Source of the DNA: Tetracladium setigerum
Taxonomy: Eukaryota > Ascomycota > Leotiomycetes > Helotiales
Reading direction: 5' to 3'
DNA: 64,000 nucleotides
Assembly: GCA_031472005.1 (NCBI GenBank)
Contig: PZJY01000001.1
Coordinates: forward strand, 558,001-622,000
Shown here: one piece after another, positions 34,854 to 45,406 of the stretch
How the letters are laid out: every line of letters begins with the position of its first letter
Numbering within the stretch: the first letter of the stretch is position 1
Made by a program: the position numbers and the translations under genes
The notes under the pieces: model-generated
The model's database searches: none
The model's input: the letters and a program-made list of their open reading frames with translations, nothing else
Told to the model about the DNA's origin: nothing

Positions 34854-35681
34854 AGACGTTCTTCTTCTGCTTTGTTTGCATTTGAATACTTTGCGTATGC
34901 GTTGGGGGGACTGCTTTCGTGATGACTTGACTTTCCTGGGGCGGGGTTTCTCTTTTTGGCGCGCTTGCGCATGTGGGTTCGTTATGGGGGGTTCTGGTGC
35001 GAAATTTGTGCTTGCTCGTCTTGCCTTGCCTTTGCCCATCTGGGGTGCTAAAGGTATCTAGGTATCGAGGGATGCAGTGTGTGTGGAGCGGAGCAGAGTG
35101 GTTATTGAACCTACCAACCTGGAACATTGCATTGCTCTTTTTTTTTCGTTGTCTTTTTTTAAAAACTGCATACAGGCAGGGAGGGAGGGACTGGTTTTTT
35201 TACCTTCCTTGCCTAGAAAACTTGAAAATCACAAATGATCAATTCAAAAAAGTGAATATATTTTCCGTTTTCATCCTTGAGTGACAGAGTGTATGTGAGG
35301 TTTGTCACTTACCTAATTTTCGATACGGAGTTATTTGGTTGCTTGGCACGATGATTGATATGCACCAACGCGAACGAGAGTGATGAAAGTCAGGAAGATG
35401 ATACTTTTATGACTCGTCTATCTATCGACCAATCTACCGACCATTAGGTCGTCTATGATCCTCAAAGCCCATCTTGCCGCCAAAGTCTCGCAAACATGTA
35501 ATGATAATAACCCGGCCTCCATCTAACGCCATATAGCAGCCAGCAAAAAGCAACTCCCTCGACCGCCATGTATGCATCCATTCATCCATTCCGTTCATAT
35601 ATCATCGTGACCACGGTTTTCCTTCGTGCTAGGTAGCCATCTCAAAAAAAGGAGCAAAGAGACGAAGGTTAGTCAACGAAT
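34854..35681. other. Convergent 3' region of DUF1996 and UBX genes
   Basis: No gene supported. T-rich runs at about 35131-35165. Confidence 0.35.
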
Positions 35682-37037
35682 CTAAGTCCATTTCTGAACA
35701 GCGGTTCCACCTCTCTTGAACTCAGCAACATCCCCAAGTTGTAGAGTCTTGTCGGTATGGTCCTTGCTTGGGAAGGTAGTTGCCAAGACCCACGCTCGCT
35801 GCGCTGATCCTGTGGAAGCACGATCGATGAAATCATAGACATCGCCAATCGTACTGGTGGTGTTGAATCGTGCGGGGAGTCTGGTACCGTTTGCGAGTTG
35901 GATTCTTAGAGATACTGTAGGTTGCGAGGCGTCAATCGTTGGTTCTGCGGGAGCGGCAATGGGAGCGCGAGTGGTAGTGTCGGTTTCCACTGGCGCCTCT
36001 GTAGTAGTAGACGGTCCTCCTGGTGTGGGACTTCCTAATCTGTTTCCACTACCAGAGAAAGGCTTGTAGACCTTTGGTGGTGGGCTGTATTTCTCGCTGT
36101 GCTGGATGAGTTGCACGTCGACTGCTTGGTCTGGACGAACACCCATTAGATGGACTGGTGCACGGCCGTTTTGAATCATCTGTAAATCGCGAGCATGTCG
36201 AGGGTCATCGAAACGTCGGAGTTCACCATCCTCAATGCTAAATCCATCCTCCCAGATATGAAGTATACGTGTGACCGGAGCGGCGCTGGCGGCTGCGGGG
36301 GTAGGAGTGGCGACGGGTTGAGAAGGTGTAGAATCGTCACCAAGAGTTTGACCAGAGCCATGGAATCGAGAAGGTGGTGCCGCAGAGCTTTCAGCTTCAG
36401 GTCTCTTAGCATTTCTATAGAAGTTAGTAATGAACAGAAAAGTGAGTGTGATGTTGCCTACGCCCTAGCCTTCTTGAGGATATCGTTCACAACCTTTCTG
36501 GGATCGCTTCGCTGGGAAGGATCCTGAACGGCCAAACCCGACTTCTCTCCACCAGCAAACAGATCTCTTGGTTTCCCTTCCTCATCTTCGGAGGAGGAAT
36601 CGTCGTCGTCGTCGTGTGCATGTCCGTGGCCGGCATGAGCACCTCCCGAGCCAATCGACCCTAAAGTTGCAATCCCACCCACTCCTCGTCTCGTTGGAGC
36701 GGCTCTCGAGCTGGAAGCTGTAGGAAGGGCAGACTCTGGAGCAGGTCGGCCGTCGAGAGTTCGAGGTCCTGTGTAAGGTTCAGGTGCTGCGGAAGAACCT
36801 GGTTGGCCACTTGCGCCATCATCATTGTCGTCGACCTCATCCAGACTTGTGTAGTACTCTGTCGTAGCTCCGCCAATGTCCCACCGGTGTGAAGTGAGAT
36901 ATTGAAGAGCCTATCTATCTGTTAGCTTAAGAAGTGATAGCTGGAACAGAAGAGAAGCTCAAACTTACTTCCTCTGGTGACGCCCCGGTGATGTCGACAA
37001 ACTGGGCGATCAGCTCGTTCTCGTTGATGTCTGCCAT
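35682..37037 (-). CDS. p47/Shp1-type UBX-domain cofactor of Cdc48/p97
   Basis: Exons 37037-36969, 36910-36462 and 36414-35682 give 416 residues in frame. An N-terminal UBA-like domain (ENELIAQFVDITGASPEEALQYLTSHRWDIGGA) is followed by an acidic linker (DDDDDSSSEDEEG). A SEP domain (ILHIWEDGFSIEDGELRRFDD, then NGRAPVHLMG) comes next, and a C-terminal UBX domain (VSLRIQLANGTRLPARFNTTSTIGDVYDFI ... DKTLQLGDVAEFKRGGTAVQKW). This order is that of p47/NSFL1C and yeast Shp1, which recruit the AAA ATPase Cdc48 to ubiquitylated substrates and to membrane fusion. The gene is divergent from the Mim1 gene with 366 bp between start codons. Confidence 0.94.
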
Positions 37038-37403
37038 GATTGTGGGTCGTTGGTTGATCAGCTATAGCGGTTCGTAGATTGTATCGCGGTGTGGGTTTGT
37101 CGGGAAAGGGATTCTGGTTGGGGGTTGAAATAGTTGAAGCTGGAAATCCAGTCTCGACGAAGTTGACAAACGATGAATTGTTTAGAGAGGCAGCTCAGGA
37201 ACGTCACCCACCCCTCCGCTGCCAAGCTACCAGGCCTCTTTTGGAGCCGCACTTTAGCCGATGGACCGGACGGGGAGATGGAGATGGCAGTGCAATTCAC
37301 CATCAACGAAGGCAAGCTCTTGACGCAACATTTCATCTTCACCACTCCAGCAATCCTTCACCTCCCAGCAAGTAGAATCCAGACACTTGCATCGCAGCTC
37401 ACC
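37038..37403. promoter_or_regulatory. Compact bidirectional promoter of the UBX and Mim1 genes
   Basis: 366 bp between two divergent ATGs. No TATA box is evident. Open frames through this region on the plus strand (from about 37173) run into Mim1 but start upstream of its likely ATG. Confidence 0.5.
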
Positions 37404-37957
37404 ATGGCCTCCGAAAACCCTCTCACCGAATCCACAATGACTATTCCCTCCGACTCAGAGCAGTACTCCGGCAACGATGAGCTTGAGCTCTCCCCATCAG
37501 AACCTTCCTCCTCAAGTTCTCCTGCGTTGATTCTATACAAACCCCCTACCATCTGGGGTCTCCTACGTGGCGCCGCGATCAATCTATTGTTACCATTTGT
37601 CAATGGACTTATGCTGGGGTTCGGAGAGTTGTTTGCTCATGAGGCAGCATTTAGATTAGGATGGGGTGGAACGAAGGTAAAGAGCTCCCTGTTCTTTACC
37701 TCCTTATAGTCTAGAGGGCATGTGGTCGCTCTATCTATGTGAAAATGAACATAGGGAAGATTGCAGCTTTACTACACTATATATGTGTCTATATAAAGGC
37801 ATAGACATAGACAGGTCCGAGCAAATGGCTAATTCCACTTTCGTAGGTGTTCCCAAACACTCGTTCGCATTCGATCGGTCCAGGAATTGAGGTACGGGAT
37901 GACCCAATCGAGAGGAGGAGAAGACATGAGCTGGACGACTTGACCAGCTTGGAGTGA
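37404..37957 (+). CDS. mim1: Mitochondrial import protein Mim1
   Basis: Exon 1 (37404-37676) and exon 2 (37847-37957) give 127 residues. A Ser/Pro-rich acidic N-terminus precedes KPPTIWGLLRGAAINLLLPF and VNGLMLGFGELFAHEAAFRLGW, the single membrane helix and flanks characteristic of fungal Mim1. A short charged tail follows. Mim1 sits in the mitochondrial outer membrane and, with Mim2, inserts alpha-helical outer-membrane proteins such as Tom20 and Tom70. The ATG at 37404 is preferred over the upstream in-frame one at 37173 because family members are short and the extension is not conserved-looking. Confidence 0.9.
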
Positions 37958-38480
37958 TGGAGTGAGAGATGTTTGCTGGCTACCTATGTATATATTGAAG
38001 GCGTTTTGGAGTTGTACAACAGAATATACGGCCTCGCGAATTCATGAACTTTGGGAGAGACGATATAAAAACTAAAAGGCAAAATACAAAAGGACGGTAA
38101 AGGAGCTATGTGTAGAAGTATGGCAGTTGATACCTACAGTACTTGATGATCAAGGCTAGAGGGAAAGAGAGTATGAAATGCAAAGGCGTTGCTCAAACAT
38201 ATCAATATCCCAGACATTTGTGAATAAGTGCGCACCATCTTGGTATTTAATGATATCAATATCAACATAAATATCAACCAATATGAACGATTCTGATCAG
38301 CCTAATAATATCCCCAATGCTCCAGATTCTCGTCTGTGTTTGGTACTCTCCTGCTCATCGTGACCATAATGCATAATTTATGCACTACCATGGCACATCT
38401 TTATGCAAGTCAACGCGATTGACTGCCGATATGGCCATCTCCAAAATATTTTGCGATCCGACCAACTTAACATATCCAAA
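37958..38480. other. Intergenic region between Mim1 and Oxa1
   Basis: About 520 bp, AT-rich near 38220-38290 (repeated ATATCAA words). No gene seen. Confidence 0.35.
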
Positions 38481-40120
38481 ATGATTCCCAGCAGAGGCCT
38501 TCAATGGTCAAGCCAGGCAATTGGCATAGGCCGTCGGCGTATTGGGGTTCTTCCAGCTAGACAAGTACATTTTATCCTTCTCAAGTCCTCTTGCAATTAA
38601 TTGCTGACAATCATAGTTCTCTTCTTCTACTGTACAATACAGGCAACTTCGAGCCAGTCCACTCCTTTCCAACACCATTTCTTCATTCTCGAAGGCATCC
38701 CCAAGAGCTCAACTTTTTAATACAAACCATATAATCCGAAATGGAGCTGGTATACGGTTCGCCTCTACCACGCCAGTAGCCAGTACGGTGGTCTCGACGC
38801 CTGCTTCACCGGCCTCCATCGTTCCAGAACCATCATACGAGGACCTCTCCAAGTCCATCGACTCCTTCTCCGACCTGGACTTTCAATCTATCTCTCAAAT
38901 ACCCGAACACATTGGATATCTCAAGTCGCTGGGTCTGGACTATGGCTGGGGACCGACTGCAGTGGTGGAATGGGCATTGGAACACACCCACGTTCTCTGC
39001 GGCTCGCCATGGTGGCTCTCCATCACATTGACTGCTGTGCTGATACGAGCAGCAATGTTCTACCCATACCTCTTGGCTGCCGACAATGCTACCAAGCTAG
39101 CTATTGTGAAGCCCATCACTGCGCCCCTTACCGTAAAGATGAAGGAAGCTCAGGTGGCAGGCAATTCGGATGCCATGATGGAGATCAGGAGGCAGGTGCA
39201 GTTGGTGCATGCGCGGGCTGGGATCAAGACTTGGAAAAGTTTTGCGCCTATGCTCCAGATGTTTACTGGGTATGGAACATTCGTCCTTCTGAGGGCTATG
39301 TCGAAGCTTCCCGTGCCCGGCCTTCAGGAAGGTGGTATTCTTTGGTTTTATGACCTTACTATACCTGATCCCCTCTTTATCTTGCCAATGGCAACGGCGG
39401 GTACTCTCCATTGGATGTTAAGGGTATGCTTTTGTCCCAATCCTACAAAAGGGACATTTACTGATTGATCCATAGCGAGGAGGTGAAACTGGTCAAACAA
39501 CAATCTCTCCCGAAGCCCAAAAGCTCATGTCCTACGGTCTTCCAGCCATGACTCTGCTTTTCACATGGTGGCTTCCAGCCGCCGTGCAACTCAGTTTCTG
39601 GGTTTCCGGTGTCCTGTCCTTCCTCCAATCACTATTGTTCCAAAGCCCGACTGGCCGAAAATTGCTAGGTTTGGATCCATTGACCACGAGGGTGAAAGCT
39701 CCAGTGGGGCCAACAAGTCCATACAAAGGCAACATGAGACTCGCCTCCTCAGCACAAGTACCAGCAGCACGACCGCGGCCAGCTCTCACTACATTGGAGA
39801 TAAACTCACGATTCCAAGCCGCTGAGCCACAACCTCCAGTCTCAAAATTCCGAGCCAAAGTTAACGAAAAAGCGAGCGCTCTGTATGAAAAGATGGCGAC
39901 GCCAATCGGTGATGTGGCAGAGAGCGGGAGAGCAATGGTAGATAAAGCTAACTTGAGCATGGATCGGAGAAGAGCGAGGGGCGAGATGGAGGAGAGGAAG
40001 AGGTATGAGGCGAAGAGGGCGGAGGAGTTGAAAAAGGAAAGACTTGAGATGAACGTTAGAAAGAGGGCGGAACGGGCGGCTAGGAAAGAGGCGGCGAGGT
40101 CGAATGATGGCCCATTGTGA
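38481..40120 (+). CDS. oxa1: Mitochondrial inner-membrane insertase Oxa1
   Basis: Exons 38481-38564, 38617-39423 and 39476-40120 give 511 residues without frame problems. A basic, Ser-rich presequence (MIPSRGLQWSSQAIGIGRRR ...) spans the first intron, whose acceptor at 38616 is fixed by frame. The YidC/Oxa1 domain has the expected helices: PWWLSITLTAVLIRAAMFYP, SFAPMLQMFTGYGTFVLLRAM, LPMATAGTLHWMLR and GLPAMTLLFTWWLPAAVQLSFWVSGVLSFLQ. The long basic C-terminal tail (KRAEELKKERLEMNVRKRAERAARKEAA) is the ribosome-binding segment of mitochondrial Oxa1. It inserts mtDNA-encoded and some imported proteins into the inner membrane. Confidence 0.95.
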
Positions 40121-41628
40121 GTCATGTAACTTGATGTAGGATATGGTAGTGTCTGAGTTATATTGTAGAAAGTAGAAATCTCCGCATACGGACAATAAAT
40201 GTATGTAGTATATTAGGTATGTGTCTTTGATCGTACGAAATACTGAGATGCTTTCTATTTCCTCATTCTGATATTGGTCTGTTTCCTTTTGGGTACATTT
40301 CCCTATAACTATCTCTTTTGCTGAACATCCAATGGCTCTCTCTCTCTCTCTCTCTCTCTCTGGCAGAAATAAAGCACGAATTTGTTGCTTGTTTTTTGTG
40401 AAGCAACCAGAGATTCATGTATCACACTTCCTTAGGGAAACTTAAGGCCGAATTGATATTGACGTGTCACACCTTTCGGTTCGGGAAAGCTCTTTGTGCT
40501 AAATCTCCTATTTATTTCTATATGTCTCAAAAATTTACTACGAGCTTATCAGGGAGTTGCTCGACCATGCCTAGAGATAGTAAAGCTCACTCAAGTCACT
40601 CAATACCACCATCTTCACCTCCAGCCTATTTTTGATCCCCCTCTCCATCCTCTCTAAGCAGTAAGCACAATGACCCTTCGCTTGAGCCTACGGTACTCCT
40701 CTCATTCCAAATCTCAATCGCCCGAAATTGAACGAGAGAGAGATGGTGTCGAGATTTGCGTTTAAGTGGATGTTTCGATTGTGGAGGAGGATATGGTACG
40801 TAGGTGTTTAGAAGTGCATTTAGAATTGATGAATCCGATGGTGTAACGGCTGACTTGAGTGAGGCGCCAAGTCGATCAACCACCCATATCCACCGACCCC
40901 CAAAAGACGAGATTCAATAATCGTAAAATTGAAAATCTGATCGGTAACAAGGAGCCTGATGTTTGTTGTCCAAGCGTCCAGTGTGCGAATGATTTTCCTG
41001 TTTGGTATCGTTGTTCATCGTAGCTCTTCCAAGCCATGGTCGAGTTTTGACTGCTGCCGCTTCGTTGCCTAAGTTGTCTTCGCTTTGACTTCTTTCATTC
41101 TGCCATTGTTTTGAGTTAATTTCTCAGAAAGGGAAAGCACTCTTACCACCCTTGTCGAAGCTTCTTGCGATGGTTTACTCAAGAGACAAAACACTTTCGA
41201 TGATACCATCTCCAGGCATCTGAGAAGTACCAGAGTTTTGCAAGGAGGGTGGCCTCATATCCTTCGGTGAAGAGTTTGGGGAGTTCTTTATGGAAATCAT
41301 CTTCGTGATAAATAAATACCTTCCCCCTTGGGCCCGGGCGACGTGACTTATGAATGGCAGAGGCGTCAAAGATGATACATTGTGGGAAGAGGAAAAGTGA
41401 GTAGGATGAGTTGAGATTGTCACATGAAGTTGTTTCCTTTCCTCGAATAACGCTTCAGGTTCTGTTCTCGTCGTTCCTTCTCATTATAAAATTAGCGCAT
41501 ATTTATTATTATTGTACACAAAAGTGAGTTCAGCAAGCGAGTGCTTTGCTGCCATCTGGGTATCCATCACACTAATCAGCATACTAGCACCAAAAACTAT
41601 CCAGTGCGCAAATAATCTAAATCCTCAA
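40121..41628. other. Convergent 3' region of Oxa1 and UstYa gene 3, with a CT microsatellite
   Basis: 1.5 kb with no supported gene. A CT dinucleotide run lies at about 40336-40361. Short frames on either strand show no family features. Confidence 0.4.
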
Positions 41629-42656
41629 TCAAGGCACACTTTCAAAAACATCCTCTCTCCTGTTGGGCGGCTGCAGGTAATCCGCTGGCACATTCTCCGG
41701 CGCTTGGTGCTCGAAGGCCCATTGTCTCACTGCATCGAAATTCCTGCACGTATGTTTTGTATTGAAATCCGGATACGCGGTTGGCTCATTACGATTCCAC
41801 CATACCTGTCCCAGGACCGCGATATCGACGGTACACATGAGTTGCTGGCGGAGAATATCTAGGCAGTGTGCTTTGAATGGTTAGTTTTGGTGCTAAACAA
41901 AAGTTTCTGCAGTCTGTAGGTACTTACAAACATGAGCTTGCAAGACGCCGTCATCATTCTTGAAGGCTCCATTTTTTCGAGAATGGTAGTATTCGAAGTT
42001 GTAATACAGAGACTGGCGGAGGAGGTTCAAGCAGTGGAGATGGTGTAGTCCTTCTACATTGGCGGGGAATCCACCACCGTATTTCTCGCGAACTTGAACT
42101 TGTGATTCCAGAAGTCCTGATTTAGCCGCGAGCTCTACTGGGACTATCGCTGCCCGATCTGAGAGTGCAAAGTGTGAGAGACCATTTGAACCGAACTCGG
42201 GGTAAATGAAACTCACAATCTACTCCAAGAGACTCCCAAGCAGCGTCAACTTCTGGACTTGCAAGGCCCCGGAACTCATTACTCTTGAAGAGAGACCCGT
42301 TGAAGTGAACTTCATTGAAATTGATGTCAACGTCTTTTAACAGCGGTGCTTTTCAATCAAAGTCAGCTGTACTTCTTGAGCAGAAATATGGGAAGCTCAC
42401 AGTATTTCGAAATCTTTGCAACACAGTTCTCAGATCTATGGAACAAGCCTCCGCCAAAGTACGCTCCCAAAAATGCTGTCAGAGGGAATGCGAATACTAG
42501 AAATATTATCTGGAATAGTTGCGATCGTGCTCGCGGTGTTGGTTGTTGAAATGGGGCAGGATCTGCTTTGTCTTCCTGCTCAGGAATGAGAGCTTCACAG
42601 TCTCCTTCCTCACTTGGGGTTTCTGGTATCGACTTGAGCGGCGAGTATCCAAACAT
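41629..42656 (-). CDS. UstYa/DUF3328-family oxidase-like membrane protein 3
   Basis: Exons 42656-42401, 42348-42217, 42158-41928 and 41870-41629 give 286 residues, in frame throughout. After an acidic cytosolic N-terminus comes a membrane helix (LFQIIFLVFAFPLTAFLGAYFGGG). The lumenal domain includes FRGLASPEVDAAWESLGVD, the HxxHC motif in HHLHCLNLLRQSLYYN, and the second signature SHCLDILRQQLMCTVD, ending with the VWWNRNEPTAYPDF and CRNFDAVRQWA segments typical of the family. Its closest neighbour on the start side is the Gly/Tyr repeat precursor at 44247, transcribed the opposite way. A role in oxidising that precursor is an inference from the arrangement. Confidence 0.9.
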
Positions 42657-44246
42657 GATGAGTTGATTGATATTCCAGATTCTTTTCTGCATGATACAAT
42701 ATCTAAACAACCTCCAACGGAAGAGAGCAAATCTTCAAAAATTTGTGAATAGCTTTCTGGAATAAGAAAGCACCACTTCATGCAAACGAAGCATTCGCAG
42801 GCAGCCACCACACACCACCTCCATCATTATTCAACCGAAGTCAGAAGTCAATTCGATAATTCCGCATTCCGCGAATTCATCATTCCCATGTAAGCAAAAG
42901 CTGAAAGCCAACACCCCTGGTCCCTGGTCAATGTCTCAGCGCAGAAGAGGGGAAACTCAACTTTCCAAGGTCTCGCCTTTTGCCAACAAAGAGATAGAGA
43001 TACAAAAGTACTTCGGTTCGGTATCCCCGATCATTGTCCGTCCATAGATGAGGTGTTCCGGTCTCATCATTCAGCCCTATTCGATCAAGATTGGCTTGGC
43101 AATATGTGAGGTATCGGGGTTTTCGCTTAAATTTCGTGGGGATTGTTTTGATTTGTTGGTGGGGCTGGTTGGAGAGGCACTTGATCTGTCTATCTTGAGC
43201 TTGGATCTCCATGAAAAAGCTACGTTCTTGGAAGAAGCAAGAACAGAAGCAAGATGCGAGGGCAGATCCTAGAAGCTGGAAAGTCGGTGGAGACTTCTTG
43301 TTTCGTGACCTGGCGAGCCTGGATTGATATTCTTTGCCTTCGTTCAGTATTAAAATTAGTGAACCTTGCGAATGTACGATGCTACATGTTGATATAGCTT
43401 GGCAAAGCCAGAAGGCTGCAGCAGAATCCCAAGTGAGAAACACTCCCCGTCCATAACACTGGAAAAAGAAGATGGTGTTTACCCATCAATGATGCAAGTT
43501 ATGCAACCTTGAAGCAAGGCTTACTTTTGTGTGACGGCCCGTGCAGGAAGACCATCAAGTCAGAAACATATGTATACTTCGAAGCATCGCAAACTCATCA
43601 CAGCCACGTGGAGTGCGCCCACTTCATACTTTTGTGAACGGCTAGTCGAGCTCTTCACTTGCTGCTTTCAGTTAGAATTCAGACGCTATTGTCCCGCTAT
43701 CATAAATTACAGTCTGTCAAAATCTCTCGCATGCTGAGAATACTACCTGAAATTGCGAATGTAGTCAAAAAAAAGCTCTCGTCAATCGCATAAGCAAGGG
43801 TAAACACCTCAACCTCAACAGGGTACCAAGTTCGTGACGATCTCACCCATCCCAGGCCACCATGATAGACAGATCACTCTCTAAAGTCCGCATGTCTGCA
43901 GATCTGAGAGCTACTCAGCCCTGGGTACGTGTTTCTTTGTCTGTTTTGCCCATCCGCTTTCTCCGCGATTGGTCCCAAGATGTCATATCCGCATGCATCT
44001 TCTCTCTGACTGCAAGCCTCAATATATGAGCATCCAAAACGGGGAAGCATAGTCCGCTTACCAGTTGGAGCTCTTTTCATGACCAATTGGAAAATTCCAC
44101 CTTCAGTTGAAAGGTATAAGATGCCATTGACCCGAAAAAGCCGTGTGGGTAGCTTTGGAGTCACTTCTCGTTCTCTCAAGTGAAATACGTTCAATCTTCG
44201 CAAAGTCATTTCTATCAGTGAAATACTCGTATATCAACTTGTGAAA
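42657..44246. promoter_or_regulatory. Divergent region between UstYa gene 3 and repeat precursor 2
   Basis: 1.6 kb. Minus-strand open frames at 42928-43443 and 43874-44209 lack motifs, signal peptides or plausible splice partners, so I do not call them genes. No clear TATA element was found on either side. Confidence 0.4.
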
Positions 44247-44896
44247 ATGAAGATTTCAGGCTTGCTTCTTGTCGTGGCTGCGACTGCAGTTGTTGCTGCT
44301 CCTCTTGACAAACGTCAATACGGAGAGTGAGTTCTCTTCCAATCTTTCCAATGCAACCTTTGAATCCTCAAGCCAGATACTAACACATCAAAACAGTTAC
44401 CCAGCACCAAAGGGGGGTTACGGTTCGTCTTCCAAGCGAGCTACTTCATCCCAATGGTTCAATTGCTGAAATCTCGATAGGTTCTTATGGTAACTACAAC
44501 GGCGCTAAACCTCCTACTGGCACCATACCCGCACCAGCAGGCGGCTATGGTTCGTTCTCACTCCAATATATACCATTTAGTACATTAAGTACTGACATTT
44601 CTGCAGGCTCGTATGGTGACTACAAAGGAGTCACTCCACCAGCTGGCGGAGCACCCGCACCAGCTGGCGGCTACGGTTCGTATGGTGACTACAAGGGCGT
44701 CTCAGCTACATCTGTAAGTACATACCTACGCACCACCCTACTACATTCCCCTTTCGTCTTCTGTGTACTAACTCTTTCGGAACTCCAGGGCGCTCCAGCA
44801 GCTTATGCTGCCTACCCCACACCGGCAGGAGGCTACGGATCATACGGATCCTACAAGCGAATTGCCCTTGATCTCATCAAGCGAGTTTTCGGATAA
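44247..44896 (+). CDS. Secreted Gly/Tyr-rich tandem-repeat precursor with Kex2 sites (candidate ribosomal peptide precursor 2)
   Basis: Exons 44247-44326, 44397-44422, 44481-44549, 44607-44713 and 44789-44896 total 390 bases (129 residues) in frame. A signal peptide (MKISGLLLVVAATAVVA) ends at a Kex2-like LDKR. Four related units follow of type P(A/T)P(A/K)-GGYGSYG(D/N/S)Y(K/N), separated by GVTPPAGGA-like spacers. The last unit ends in SYKR, then IALDLIKR and VFG, giving two more dibasic sites. Three introns interrupt the coding sequence at or next to a repeat boundary, two of them exactly after GGY-G. The protein is unlike any named family I recognise. Tyrosines in each repeat and the divergent UstYa gene 1.6 kb away suggest a dikaritin-like precursor; a structural wall protein is the alternative. 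Confidence 0.8.
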
Positions 44897-45406
44897 ATGG
44901 ATGATCGAAGCCAGAGCAAGTTAGCTGTGATGATATTTGGCAACGAGCATGAGATGCAAACGAGTGATACCTAGCGTAATATGAGTGTTCAATAATTACT
45001 TTTTGTTTGGGCACAAACTATTGAAGTGTCATGTCTGTTTTTCTTGGTGGGGTGTGAAGTTGACGTGTATGTATACGCTCATTAATAAATAATCAATTGT
45101 GGCTTCTGTACCTCTCAATGAAGATCCATAGCATTGGAAAACAATATTCTTCCCTTATTTGGTCCTACTTGGGAACAGAAAGTAGGAGAATCGTTGACTT
45201 CGAACACCTGATTGAGATCGTCAGATCCTACTTGGCGACTTAAGAAATTAAGGACTCGCTGCTTTCGGGCTGAATCATGAGCCTCAAGGCGAAGCTAAAT
45301 TGTACCATGAATTCAATGTAAACAGCAATCCAAGTCGGTGATATAGGCAAGAAAATTCGCTTTTTTACACTGCCTCTTCAGCCGAAAGCTCCACCAACCT
45401 ACTTAC
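44897..45406. other. Convergent 3' region of repeat precursor 2 and the chromate-type transporter
   Basis: About 510 bp; nothing beyond 3' flanks seen. Confidence 0.35.

Noticed and set aside
39532..40125. 197-codon minus-strand frame
   Set aside because: Exact antisense of the third exon of Oxa1.
43874..44209. 111-codon minus-strand frame just upstream of precursor 2
   Set aside because: It starts 38 bp from a divergent start codon, has no motif, signal peptide or splice partner, and scattered composition; more likely promoter sequence.
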